Below, one piece after another: positions 20,888 through 35,800 of a stretch of 64,000 nucleotides of DNA. The stretch is taken from NCBI GenBank assembly GCA_914767715.1, contig OU612068.1, forward strand, positions 32,364,001-32,428,000, written 5' to 3'. Positions within the stretch are counted from its first letter, which is position 1, and every line of letters begins with the position of its first letter. The notes below the pieces were generated by a model that ran no database searches, was not told where the DNA came from, and saw only the letters and a list, made by a program, of their open reading frames with translations. This DNA is from Membranipora membranacea. Lineage: Eukaryota > Bryozoa > Gymnolaemata > Cheilostomatida > Membraniporidae. A program made the position numbers and the translations under genes.

Positions 20888-23800
20888 ATGGCTAGTCAAG
20901 ATTCTGCATCGTCTGATGCTGAATACCGGGCCGTTCTCTCAGACGGTGATGAAGATGAGGATTTATCAGCCGGAGAGAAGTTGCTCAAATATTCTCGGAA
21001 TGGAGAACTGTCCAAAGTTTCTCACCTGATCACCTCATGTGGTGACAATGATTTGCAGTCAATCATCAATTGTAAAGGTAACCATCTGCAGCCTTTCGGC
21101 TTATATAAAGGTGTTTCTTACTGAAGGATTATAGTAACATGTATGTAAGAAACCAAAAACATATTCAAAATTCATGATTGATACAGCTTGCTGCATATTG
21201 TCACCTTGAAAAATTTTGATGACTGCATTGGTTTTGAAAACAGTGTACATGTTTATCATACAGGGAGCAGCAAAGCTAATCGAGACTGGACTCCTCTTCA
21301 CCTGGCCTCATATTTCGGCCACACCCCTACAGTAGAGTTACTGCTACAGGTGAGCTTTTCTCTAGTAATTTATTTTGTTGGGATAATGTTGCAATGCTAT
21401 GCTATATACTTGCTCACTTATGACTGCTGTCAATAACTAATCTTGGGAATTCATTACGTTTGGAAAATCATCAATTTATATACTCCCCATATATCTGGTT
21501 TGATTTGTACAATAGAAATGATTGATGAGTAAGTCTAGCCATTGTTTCAGTTGACTATTATTGCACCACATGACCTTTTATGCCATGTGATCAGCAGATT
21601 AATTAGATTTGGAGTAATCTTCTTTATTCCTTGTATTTATTATTCTTCTTTACAGCACGGAGCAGAAGTCAATGCCATAAATGACAAAGCTGACACCCCA
21701 CTGCATAAAGCTGCATACACTGGGAGACTGGTTAGTATCATATCTCTCAGATTATTCTAACCATAATTAAGAATGAACCTTGATCTGAAGCACTGAATAT
21801 CATCTGTGCAAAGTTCATTGCACTAAGTATTAGTGAGACAGGTGTTTGATTTGTCCACATATTGTATCAATACAAATGTTTCATTCATATCTGCAATGAT
21901 TACGTGGTTATGCCAAGTGACTCCTAAACAGCTAATCTGCAGTTTCTCATATTCTAGGATGCTGTTACACTGCTGCTCAAAACCAATGCCGATGTCAATC
22001 TAGTCAATATTGAGGGTAAAACACCAATTAAGTTAGCAAAAACTTCAGAAATCCACGATCTAATAGAAGGTAATTGTTCTCTTGATTGAAATATTTCGCC
22101 GTTGTATGTTGTAAAAAAATTCCTTTAGGGACTTTGGTGGACAGTGTGATAACTAGGGGCTTACAACATATAAATATTTATGTTTATGGTTACAACTAGA
22201 CAGTGTAATTCAACCTTTCCCTTGTTGTGTGTTGCATGAACAACCATGATCTATAACTTTGGCTTTCATGTTTATAGCTACTCAACTGAAGGAGAGCAGT
22301 GAAAGTGAGAAGAAATTTCTGAAGCTGGTAACAGAGGGTGATATTCTACAGATAGAGAGCATGGTGAGCCCTAACTCTTCCACTAACAATAGATAAGTGT
22401 CAGTGTGGTCTTATCTCAAGTATGAAAATCTGATTGTCAATGAAAACATTTAACTTTGTCTTGTGATTTATTGTGTCCCAAAAAATTTAGCCGGGGTATG
22501 GATAACAGACAAAGATAAAAACCAATTAGGCTGCTATAATATGTATTATCAAATCAATTTATCACATTGTGGGTGTGTATTATTTTGTTAATGACTTCCC
22601 TATTTGCTTTAGATGAAGGAGTGTAAAGGATTGAACATCAACTGTGTTGATGACCATGGCAACAATGCACTTCACCTGGCTGCGTACAAGGACCGCCAGC
22701 AGATAGCAGCCTTTCTTATGCAAGCTGGTGTTAAATCAGACATACGTAACGAGAACAGTAAGTTCAGATGTGACATTTTATAAATCTTCATTTCCTTGCA
22801 TATATACTCTAAATGGGTATAGCATAGTGTATAGCTAGCTTCATTCTATCTCGTCAAAAGGCCCCCTTGCCGGCAGCTCACCAGTAGAATAGGAATGACC
22901 GAACTGCGATCTACCTACACCCTACTCCCTGCTTGAAACAGCTAAACTCCGTTATTTATTAGTTGTTATCCTCTCTCTGACGTTAGTGTTCAGAGAGGGG
23001 ACGACTCTGGACTGTGTATGTCCCAAACTCCCTCCCTGTCTTGGGTATTTATTATTCATGGATTTTTTGATTATATTTTAGATCACTTGCCTATAGATGT
23101 GACAAGCTCACCTGGAATGAAGCAGGTGCTCAATCTTACCCCGCTCAGTGATTTATGTAAAACTGTTACGCGATTCGAAGGAGAATTATTTAAGAAAACA
23201 CGGGTGTTTGGTTTCAAGCCAAAATATGTAGTTCTAGATCGAGGTGTTCTATCTATATTCAATACTCTGTAAGTAAAACCTTGTTGTTGTTTGTCTAGAC
23301 TATAATATTATGTAATGTGTTAGAGATTAGAAGTTTATCAAGCCATTATGCTAGTTGCTTACATCATAACCTCTGACAACTTTCTATCCTAATTCGCCCA
23401 AAATAAGTTGTGTAATCAGTGACTATATCCTAGCTCAAAAAGTGCCTCAGACAAATTACTTGCCAATTGCCGATTCGACCCCATACGATGGTCCTTCTGC
23501 ATATGAGTAACAGAAACAGATAATAATGATATATTGTGTATATAAATGATCATTTATCAGCTATTTGTATTATCCAGGGCTGATGCTTCCAGCGGTGCTA
23601 AAAGGAGAACTTATAAATATCTAGATGACGCCCAGTGTCTGGTATGATTCAAATTCTATACATGCAGTTATATTGTGCTTCTAGCATTTTATGCAGTGAA
23701 GCCACTTATTGTATGGCAGTGTGTTTGTAAGGTGTCAATTGTTACCCTCTGGGCATATATATATTATAAATGTAAACATGAAACAAGGTTTTATTTACAT

Positions 23801-26800
23801 TTATAAAAGAAATCTAGTATACATGACTTGCTGGATACTATGTTCATGTCTGAATATTTTGGTCACTTGCATATACAATACAATCTCTTGCGTTATTACT
23901 GTACTTCTGGTGAATTAATTCTGCTGGTCTATGGTCAGATATATATCCACCTTGTTTTTATGTCACAGATCCAGTCACGAGATAATCTGGGTATTGCTGT
24001 AGTGTATAATACTGGTGCTACACATCTATTCAGAGTTCAGTCTGTATCTGATGATAGCAGTGAAAATATATCCAGACAGGTCTGTATAGTCACTACATAA
24101 TCTTATGTTCAGCAATATGACGTGGAGTGCCAACTAGTAAAGAGTCAAACAAAAGTTTTGATTTATTTTGTTATGTGGTTGAAGATGTTTTCAGTTCATC
24201 AGCTGTGAGTTTTGAGTGTAGTTTCGAGTGTATATAAAATTGCTATCAAATCATATATAACAGCATTAGAGCATTCTCCGTAGTTGTGATTTTCGGCACT
24301 TTACTGTAGAAATGGGTGAATGCAATAAGAAGCCATATAGCGTACAGTACATACTACATGCATAAAGGATTAGATGCCAGTGATGACTTTGAGGATCTGA
24401 TACCAATCAGCTCAATGAGCGACGCCTTACAGGTTAGTCTGATTGCACTGATTCAAGTTTTAAGACCCCTTACATTAGGGGCGGGGTCAATTTCACTCTC
24501 ATGCAGGGCTGATACAAAGTTTTCAGTTGGTAAACTACATAATGATGTGTGAACGGACAAGAGTCCAATGTATCAGACTAAGATTTTCTTGCTTCAAGCT
24601 GTCATGCATTGGGTTAGTGCAATATAAATTGTTAGCTTTGCACAGGTTTGTATTTATATTTGAGTTGGTTTTGAACTGGTTTGCATTTATATTCCTGTTG
24701 GTTCTGGTTTTCCGATGCGGATTTTAGAGGTCCTGTTTCCATTAAGATCACTCACTTCATAGGGTGCTGGATGTGAAAGATATTGCCCCGGCTTCCCTGA
24801 CTTACAGAATATAGTGTTTATTTTATTGTTGTTATTGATTATACTTTATTTTGCGGTGTGATTGAAGGTGTTAGTCATAACAGCTGTTGACATCATCCGA
24901 AGCATGCTGTATGTTCTGATGTGGGATATGTGTAGATTATATGCATATTTAGAGTTTCTTCCATGTTTTTGTTAGTTAACTCAATCCAAATTAATTTCTG
25001 CACAGCTTTCTCATTCTAGACGTATATGTGGCTGCATGAATTGAGCGTCACGTATACTACCCCTCTTCCTACTTAAGATGACATTCACGTTAGGGTGATG
25101 GATCTTTGGTTACAAAAATCGGGTTTTATGTGAGAAAGAAGGCATTGCAATGAGCAATTAGAATAGATGTACAATATCATAAGTACAATTTAGAAGTGAT
25201 TCTTGATATTTTCTTGTTCTGTCTAGCAAAATATAGGGTTGCTGCAGATACCAAAAACAAAGGAGTAAATGGCATAGATGAAAATTAGTGTCTGAACTCC
25301 CTTCTGACGCTTATTCCGAACACAAAGTATCATATTTGTGGTTGACTGACAACTTTTTAAATCGTATACAGTGGTGTGAGACAAATAGCAGGGGGTTTAA
25401 TCATGTTATGGATTACAGGCTATTTAATTTAAGGCATTCAACTGTGCGGAATTAAGAAAAAAGGTCAAGCCTTTTATGACAGCTGTGGAGGTCTTTACTA
25501 ACTGCAGACTCTCATGTGGAATGTTTTCAGGAAAAGATGACCACACAGAACTCCCTTCAGTCTGTTTTTCCCCCTGAGCAGGCAATATTGTTTTGACCTG
25601 CTGAAATTGAAAGAGTAGTTTTTTATAATTGGCTTGTCATAATGTGGGCTATCCATAACATGTTAGATATGCTGGATTAGTGATGCGGCTAAGCTATTAA
25701 CCTGTTGAGTATTATTTCAATCAGGTCGGCCAATAGCAAAGCCCCCCTTAATATAACCAGAGTTGCATGTGAAGTCCACTGGCTATCAGCTAGTGGCTAA
25801 AGTTAACAAGTTCACATACGCATCACTTCACATATTTGTATTGCGTCTAAACACACGTTGCCACTGGTGTGTAGTGAAGGTTACACTACTGTAGAATTAC
25901 TCCCTAGTATAGGACCTTTTTCGCTGTAGTGGATCTGGGCCAAAACTTTGAAACCTTTACCTCTTACGGATTTAGTACCAGAGTATATTAAGCTGTCTTC
26001 GTAAGTATGAATTAAAAGTTCTAGATTGAAAATTTTTTTATATAGGCAAAATTCATCTGAATGTTTTGCAGTATATTGGACAGGATTGCTGAAATGTTTT
26101 TGACCCTTTTGTTTTCATGCCTGGCAGTTAGCCATAAAATTTAGCGCTGCTGCGTTATAAGAACTCAGGTTGAGCATGGATACTCGCTTGGTTAAACCAT
26201 CACACCAGGCAACATGAGTATTTTATTCTTTGGATGACTCATCTGTAGGTCTGAGTCTGAAATTTAAAGTTGAGAAGATGGAGACCTCGCCAATCTAACC
26301 TCGTATAGTGCTGAACTTAGTCTTATTGTTTTCCAAGCTCAAATTCTTTCCCTGGTAGCACTCGCTATATAAAATTGAGGTGCACACTGGTAGTTGACTC
26401 CCACTCGCTGAGGAATTAACTGGTCATTTCTTTGAAAGGAGGCAATGTAGAGGTTGATGTCTAGTATATTTTGTGAAGCTTTATGTGCTTGATCGGGTAT
26501 CAAGTAAGGATAATACAGATCGAAGATAGATAGACTTCAGACACAGGATATCCACTAAGCACACTAAGAACGGTTATGTTTAATTACTAGCTGGATTATT
26601 TGAGTAATGTAATAATGCTTACATTTACTTTATATATCTCAGATGTGCAAACATAGCAGTATTAGCAGTTTATCACATATATATTTACAGACAGCTCAAG
26701 CACACCAGTCGTCTATAGAGAAAGAAGTTAACTCTCTGTGTCTGACTACTGCTACTGTGGTGACATCTATACCTAACCTTCATAAACAAGGTATGTATTA

Positions 26801-29800
26801 TATGTACATATCATAGTGTACGTACATCTCACAGTATATGTACAACTGATTTGTACGTCAACTATGCCAGCATCATTATTTGAGGTCGGATTAGACTGGG
26901 AAGGGGTATTTTGGGTATATAGTACTGAAACTGGCAAATAATAAAAATATCAGAACTGTGGGTATGAATATAGTTAGTATTTTCGATGCTTGATGCGCAG
27001 GGCATTCTCCAAAATGTACATTCACAAGGAATAATGGCACAATCAGGAGGATTGCCATGGTGTATTAAAGTCATATAATATTTGAGATAGTAGTAATTAC
27101 CCCACAATCTGAAGCCTATTTTATTATATTGGTGCTGGACTAGATTGGCTAAAGTTATGTGATGTTTGTTTAATATTGACTGTAGTGTCAGGGAGGCTAA
27201 TTATAGGTCTGTCACTCCATTTCATATTGCATAGTATGATGCATATGTATGATGCATGTGTTGGATAGATGTGTTCCATAAAATATATTCTCTGCTTAGC
27301 TCTGGATTAGCCACTGCTTGATATCCCAAACATGACCACGGACAGCTCATAATTTATGTTTGGTATATTGTGACTTTCCTGGGAACTTTTAAAAGGGCAA
27401 CCAAGGTTTCACAGCAATGCATTAATGGGTAGTAAATAATGTGCTGGGCAGCATCAGCTTTCTGCATTACGCGATGCAAAACTAAAAGTTGTTGCTGACT
27501 CTAAGCTGGGTAACACTTCAGTTTAGGGGAGGTTCCAAGACATTGCTGTAATGATGATAGAGCGCAGGCTAAGTAATAACAGGAACAGGAAACTGCTCTG
27601 TGCTATTATCTTTTAGCTGAGTTTGAGTACCTGACGGATGAAATGTTTCACAAGAATTCTGGCTGGATAATCATCCGAATTATATTTTGTCTTTTTCCCT
27701 ATGAAGAAGGTGCAATCTGCTATTAATCAATGAGAAGTTGTTTGAAACCTTGGTTGGAGATTCATGGGACAAGGTTCATTGCGTAAATTAGAGAACCCAT
27801 CCCAGATTGAGTATCCTCTTCCTCATGTTATGACAGAATGGTGTTCACTTCTCTGTTCTCTAATTGATGAAGGTTAACAGCCAGCCATCTAAAGGAAGAG
27901 TCTACATTTATGTTAAGTGTGAGAAGAACTGAGATTTTGTATATTGTTATGATGAGAAAGGTCAAATTCAACTCAGCTTCTGATAGTCAAAAATGCTTGG
28001 TTTTGTGCATCATTTATTGGCTGGAGAAGCATCCTCGCAGTTTCCAACCTACATGTATGCTTGAAGTGCTCAAACTGTGAGCAGTCACTAGAAGACACTA
28101 CCAGGCACATGGGCAGAGTTTGAGCTCTTAAACTAGTTTGTTAGTAAAAGAAGGTTAGAACTTTATTGTTCATGCCATGCCTGTTGTTGAGGGAGGTGAA
28201 TGCACACTAAACTGCTGCTGCTCATCAATCCAATCTTATATACTGGTACATCAAACTGGTTTGTTTCCCCTCATAGTCACTCAAAATTAACAGTGAGTAG
28301 TCTGGATCTGACCAGTCTACTCATATTTCACTTCCTAACCGTGATTCTGTTCAGATCGCATTACGTTTGATTTAAATTTGAGTTCCAAACTTGCCTTTTT
28401 AAAGTTTTCATCATAGAGCATTGGTGTAACAGTTTTGATATAGCCAGAATGCTTGTTTTTTTCTGTCATAGTCCACATCAGTAAAGATATATATGGGCTT
28501 AGGTGGACCGGCAGGGGGGGCAAGAGTTGGGGGGGGCTCAGACTAGGGCTTAGGTTTTTTAGTAGAATCTGGCCAAGTTTTTGCTTAGGTACGTCAAAGG
28601 ACATGAATATAAAGTCCAGAACGCTGATGTACACAAGCCAGGGATTAGACCTGTTGTGTCACTATTCCTCACGTTACAGTCACGTAGCCTTGTCACGCGG
28701 CTAATTTTTTGTTTTTGGGTTATGATAGACAAACAAAAAATGTGACCAAGCAGCGGGAGGCTCCTGGGATACAGCGGGAGGCTCCTAGGATGCAGCGGGA
28801 GGCTCCTAGGATACAGCGGGAGGCTCCTAGGATACAGCAGGAGGTTCCTAGGATACAGGGGGAGGCTCCTAGGATACAGGGGGAGGCTCCTAGGATACAG
28901 CGGGAGGCTCCTAGGATACAGCGGGAGGCTCCTAGGATACAGCGGGAGGCTCCTAGGATACAGCGGGAGGCTCCTGGGATACAGCGGGAGGCTCCTAGGA
29001 TACAGCGGGAGGCTCCTGTGATACAGCGGGAGGCTCCTGTGATACAGCGGGAGGCTCCTAGGATACAGCGGGAGGCTCCTAGGATACAGCGGCAGGATCC
29101 TGGGATACAGCGGGAGGCTCCTAGGATACAGCGGGAGGCTCCTAGGATACAGCGGGAGGCTCCTAGGATACAGCGGGAGGCCCCTGTGATACAGCGGGAG
29201 GCTCCTGGGATACAGCGGGAGACTCCTGGGATACAGCGGGAGACTCCTGGGATACAGCGGGAGGATCCTGGGATACAGCGGGAGGCTCCTAGGATACAGC
29301 GGGAGGCTCCTAGGATACAGCGGGAGGCTCCTAGGATACAGTGGGAGGCTCCTAGGATACAGCGGGAGGCTCCTGTGATACAGCGGGAGGCTCCTGTGAT
29401 ACAGCGGGAGGCTCCTAGGATACAGCGGGAGGCTCCTAGGATACAGCGAGAGGATCCTAGGATACAGCGGGAGGATCCTAGGATACAGCGGGAGGCTCCT
29501 AGGATACAGCGGGAGGCTCCTAGGATACAGCGGGAGGCTCCTAGGATACAGCGGGAGGCTCCTAGGATACAGCGGGAGGCTCCTAGGATACAGCGGGAGG
29601 CTCCTGGGATACAGCGGGAGGCTCCTAGGATACAGCGGGAGGCTCCTAGGATACAGCGGGAGGCTCCTAGGATACAGCGGGAGGCTCCTAGGATACAGCG
29701 GGAGGCTCCTGGGATACAGCGGGAGGCTCCTAGGATACAGCGGGAGGCTCCTAGGATACAGCGGGAGGCTCCTGGGATACAGCAGGAGGCTCCTAGGATA

Positions 29801-32800
29801 CAGCGGGAGGCTCCTGGGATACAGCAGGAGGCTCCTAGGATACATCGGGAGGCTCCTAGGATACAGCAAGGTTCACAGCTATAATTGTTTCATGTGATTC
29901 TTAGCCTTGTCACTCGGCTCTGTCTCGCTGTGTCCGTGGAACTTCCAGCTGCTTGTTGACTTTTATGTGTTTCATATGTGTGTACATTGGAGTCTTTTAG
30001 TATTCCTCATAAGGTTTTTTGTCATCTCTTGAGAATTTGTGAGTTTTATAATAGGGATGGATGTTGTTGTATTAAGTTTATTATACAGAAGCATTATGGG
30101 TTATGTCCTGATCAGTCACTTAATCAAGAAGTTAGAAGGTTCTGGGTTCTAACATTCCCATTTAGTGGCCTAATAGCTAGAACATTATCTAAGTACATCA
30201 TAACGCACAAACAGGACATATATATGAACAGGAGCATACTTGTAATTTGCTGCGAGTCAATAAAGTTGGACACATCATGGAGGGTTTCTTTTTTGATAGA
30301 TGGAGCGTTTATGAGCATTAGTTTTCCGTTTGCACAATTGGACCAGGATTTTGAGTAAAGAGCAGGCCGTACATGTGATTAAATGATACTAAAATTAGGC
30401 CAAAGAGCCTCTCCACAGTGGGGGATCTGATGGCCATTATTGTCATGTAATCCACCATCTGCTTAACCTAATGTTAGAATTACCTGGTATTAACACAGCA
30501 GGCGATTGATCAAACTTCGACATGTTCAGAGATAAGAGACAGTAATTTGAGGAATTACCACAATCAATAACAGATTGTTAGTTATTGCCTACCCCTAAAC
30601 AGCAGTTGTGGCTCAAGTCCAGTAATGTAGTAAATTTGACTCTACACAGATGGATTTCCATGGGATGAGATATCATCATCAACACATAATCTAATGAAAT
30701 ACATTTATAAATTTACTTGTAGGTTTTCAGGATGTTGTAACCAAATGTACTAACATAGCTAGTAGTTCTCGTGATATGTGCAATGTTCTACAGCATTGTC
30801 TAACTCTCTTCACCCAACAGGAACAGGTATATATATCTATATTTCATTATGTCTCATGTTTATGTGAATCATGGTTAGGACATCCTCAAATCAATTCTTA
30901 TTTTTGCCACCCTGGTTTTTTGTTTCAAAGTAGTAATCATAGACTTTATATTAAGTCTATATATTAAGACTATATATTAGGTCGATGGTAGTAATTCTTA
31001 CTACTGCCGAATATTTCTTGTACGATGAATATCTTGGACTATGTACCCAAACAATGTTACCAAAGTTCGTTTGATCTATTTTGGTTTAGTCGGATAGTTT
31101 GATGTGCATGATTTAATAACCTTCACTTCTCCTCTCGCTGATATAATAACGTCTCTAATAGCTATTGCTATCCTGTTATGATGTGTTGACAGTGTACAAG
31201 GAGCGTACAACTGATACACTGATGTGTGTGATCAGGGTCATAATGTCACTGACTGGTAGAGCATAAAAGAACTCTATGTCTGTGTTCACAGTGTCTGTTG
31301 TTGTAGTTACGCAGCGAGCAGCTATCTGAGGAGCGAGAGAAGTGTCGAGTATTACAGGAGTCACTGAGAGTGTTAGCGATACAGCATTACGAGTTAGAGC
31401 AGCAGATAGAGACTAGCGGGGGTTACTCTATCTCACCTCCGACCCTGGGGGATGAGGACACCATGAGCTGCGCTAGTATCGGTAGCTCTGATGATGAGTT
31501 CTATGAGTGTGATGTATCAGATAAAGGTGAGCTGAGTCTTTATATGTTCTTTTTTCCCTATACAGGGCTTGTTTACATAATCACACATGAGACTTTAGTC
31601 TGGATTTCCCAGGAAAAAAAGTCGAACTGTACTCACAATTAACCTGATTTTTCTGGGAATCCCAGGAAACTTGACAGTTGTTATCAGTTGACATGCTCAA
31701 AGATGGAGAAAATTTTGTACTTTTGAAATACTTGTTGACCTAATTTGAAGATTTTGTGTTAGAAGGATATAAGGCTTCAACATCGGTTGGTGACAGTGTT
31801 GCTCTTCTCATTTATTGTTTGAATTTATGTATCTAAAGATTTAAGCTGATTAATTCCAGAATAACCTCGTTTAATCTTCCCAATAGTGGTATTTCACATC
31901 TGATTTTCTTTATTGGCTGTAGCCATCCTTTATTTATGCTCAAAGTTTTATATTCTGGCAATCTTGGGTTCAAAGTTTAGTGAGATTTATGCTGGTAGTA
32001 GTTGTTTTCATAAACATTAACCAGTTTTAGCTGTAACTCAGTTGGTGCTATTTGAGAATAACTCATTTTCTTACACTTAGATGTGAAAAACGTTCTGATT
32101 CTGATACTGACACTGAAATCTGTTTATTCATCAATTTAATTGCATCTTCCCATGAAAGTGGCCTGCCAAACAATGGATAGTCTGGCATTATTATAACATT
32201 TATTGTAACATCTCCATTAGATATCCATTTTAGCACAACACTTTCTTATTGATTATTTTCCAAATCCGGAATGTCTTTTCTATATTTAGATGAGTCTCCA
32301 ACTCCACAGTTCAAATCTCATCCAGACTCGGAAGTCAGCGTGTCCGGTAGCTTAGCAGGGGCCAGCAGTAACGCGTCCAGCGAGGAAGTCATGAATTATT
32401 GTCCTACTGACATCCGCAAACTCAGAGCTATTAACAAACATATGAATCATGGCAGGTAAGTGCCAACTGTAGTAAGTTTTGAAATCAGCGTCTGTGTGTA
32501 GTATGACAACTTCGGTTACCTCTATAAATGTCATCCGACATCTTAAATTAGATTGTCAATACATCAGTAGAAACTTTGTTTGAATATGAACCGGATTAAT
32601 CAATAAGTCAGTTAACCTCCTCCTCTTCCTCCTGGATGAACGAATTATATCAGTTTGTTATACCTAGTATCAATGTCTATCACTGCTAAGTTTACTGTTG
32701 CTTGTCTTGCTCTTGGCATATTCTCGTTGGATCTGGTTGAGGTAAGGAGTTAGCCCACTCCCAGACAAGAGGAGATAACTTTTGAGATTAATTTATTTGT

Positions 32801-35800
32801 GCATCATGATATTCAATAATGTAGTTATCTAGTCTCGACATAAAAAATCAGTGTAGTGTGCACAGATAAACATAGAGGAATCATCATGTTGCCCATGAAT
32901 TAGCAAAAAAAAAGATTCCGCCACATTAGTTTGGGTTTTATGGCCCTAATACAAAATGTTACAAGACCATCAATAATATATATGAAGTACAGGGACACAG
33001 GCAATAGCCACCTAATTTACCACAAGGTATCAGATACTCCATGATCCATTTCAAACAAAAATTCTGGTATACGTTTTTCATGATCTGTTGTGAAAATTGT
33101 TTATGGACAGCAGTAGAATAGATGGTAGCTTTTTCAATGGGTTTTGATGGTATGATGAACAAGAGCACACCCTCCCTGGTGATCTTTAATATAATATTCT
33201 AATCGTTTGATATTCATGAACAACCAGCTGTGTAGAGGAGTCTCAGCATTTCCTTCTTGAGCTGTGAGAGGGGATAGCTACTCACTTGAATAATTTATTA
33301 GTCAATATACAATTAATTGAGCTTAGTCAGCAATCTGTTTTTCTAGTAAGCATGTTGGTTTGCAGGAAATCGATTTGTTTGTTTGTCTTCGGGCTTAGCA
33401 GCCAGCTGCCGTGTTTCACTTTTTCTAGCATCCTTGATGTAGAAGTTGAGCTTTTGATGTACTACACACAGTACACACTGCACACAAGCTGGCCTATTTC
33501 AATCCTGTCAATCCTCGCAATTATTGCCACTATTGATTTACGATTGGAAGCTATTGAAATCTAACTCTTATAGATCGGAATGTCTCTTTCGTTGTTATCA
33601 CTAGCATAGTATAACATTATCATTATGTTATACTTGTTTCTGTGAATGGCCATTCTCAATGCTGACCTTGTATACCAAAGTTGTGGGGAATCAGGAGATC
33701 AATGTTTGGGTGAGGCACTAACAGTCTAATGTGCTGAGGTAGTGACTGCCGGTCAGCGGAATATATTAGACTTACTTTAGTTGCTCTTCTCTGCCATCTG
33801 ATATGTCTGCTGTCAGTAAATTTCACTTAACTTCTGAAGAACAGGAAAGACAAAGAAGAGCATGTAGAAGGTGTGTATCATTAGTATCACAGGGAAGCCG
33901 TGTGTGCTGCTCCTGACGTCAGCGTTGCATGGTGACACATTGGCAACCTTCCCACAATACCACAGCTCTTCACATTGAGATATATGATGTGGTATCTGTG
34001 ATTATATTTCTATGATATGGGCTTCATTCCAGTCATTGATATATCATGTTCTGGTTATGTTGTCAAGCTCTGGTTAGCAGTTAAAGCATCCATGAAATAA
34101 ACCTTTAAATAATCAAAGGAACTGCTCCAGCTTGTGAGCTTTAAAATGAGCCCAAGAACAGCCCAATCGGTCAACTAGGACTGAAGTTACGTCTTATCAA
34201 AGTAAGGCCTCGCTGACACTCGCCCGCGAGTCTTGCGCAGGAGGATATGATGTCATAGACATACATTTTGCGTATAAGTCTACCATTAGAAACTTTCGAC
34301 TTGTTTAATTTCGTCAAAATTGGCTGAAATGAATTGAAATCCAATGTAGCCCATGTCATCATAGAGAATAATCCCAAGCAAAAAAATTGAAGGACATAAA
34401 CGCATATCGTGGGGGGGAAAAAGTTGGTTTCACTTTAATTGTTCCATATACAAAAAAATTCGAATATCCGCCGAAAACCCTGATGTGACCTCACACCCAG
34501 GCTTTTCGATTTCACGAGCGAATATTGGAAGAGCCGAGTTCAATGCCTCATAACACAGCTTGTAGTGGACCGAGAGAGTCAATTTTTGGCTTGATTTGAA
34601 GCTTGTTGGCTGGAGAGACAGCTTTGATAATCCCAATCTTAATTTCATGGATGCTTTAAAGTTGTGGTTCTGTCCGTAGATTGTTATCACACTAAAACTA
34701 GCTCTGAACCACTTTTAGGGTCTGATGATGGTTTTTTTACGTAGCAAATAACCGTGCTGGAAACCTATCCCCTGATTGTATCACCTCTACTAAATTTTCT
34801 GCGAATTTGCTATGATCTTGACTAATGTGTCCAAACAATATCATTTAGAATGGTCATGGTGAATTTTGTGGCACGCCGAACCCATATTTAAATTTTGTCA
34901 GACCACGTCTTTACTATAGTGTACCTTGTCCTAACCGACAGCTGGTTAGAACAAAGCAGCTGCTCCTTGCTCCAATCAACAACACATTAAACTTGCTCAA
35001 AACTGTGTTTTGCTCCTTTTGTTACAGAGGTTTCATACATACATATATTTGCACATCTTGTTTTTTTCTCTGACAGAGATGAGTTGCCTGTACCTATGAT
35101 ATCCAGGAATGATTTTAGTGTGTGGAGCATCTTGAAGCAATGTATAGGAAAGGTAAGGCAATCTGGAAAAATACACTTTGTGTAAATAAAATTGAGACAC
35201 TCATGATTCTCTGGCTCACTGCTATCATTAAAGTTTGTAAAGAATCAATATTACTATTTCCGTAACTGACCATACATAGCTAATTATTTGATCCATTTGA
35301 TGTTGTAATTCAATTTCTGGCCCGGAAACCTTAGACCGAGAATTTTGATTCATTTTTAATTTATAGAATGAAATTGAAAACGTCGATGGTAGCGCATAAG
35401 AAAGTGGGCCCTTGTTCATGTTCATTGTGAAAAATCCAATCATCTCTAACAACTGCTTGCAGAGAAACATGATGCTTCAGTCCCTCTCAGAATCTGGCTT
35501 GTTTTTGTCATTTAGCCAGAGTATAACCTAGGAGATGGCATTATGGTATGGTCTCTTCAAGATTTTCTTTCACAGAAGCCATTAGTTTCCAAGTGTTTCT
35601 CAATTCAGCATATAAAATACCATTATTGAGAAGCTGATATGATTACTCATCTCAAGTGTATCATCATAACTATAAACATACAAATAACATGCTTACTTAG
35701 TGAGATTGGTAAAACATTAGAATCATTCCATATTTCATCTGAGATTTTGCAAACAAAATATTGAAAATAATTAAAGAAAAAGAAAAAAACGTTTACAAAT

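Noticed and set aside
28709-29884. 391-codon plus-strand ORF of QREAPRI-type heptads (and its 436-codon minus-strand counterpart)
   Set aside because: Both arise from a 21-bp minisatellite whose unit lacks stops. Unit-to-unit changes are mostly amino-acid changing, there is no domain, and the array is inside an ORP1 intron.
29978-30358. 126-codon ORF in ORP1 intron 11
   Set aside because: No recognisable domain, promoter or splice support; the length is reachable by chance in this composition.
33286-33564. 92-codon ORF in ORP1 intron 14
   Set aside because: Hydrophobic chance frame without splice support.
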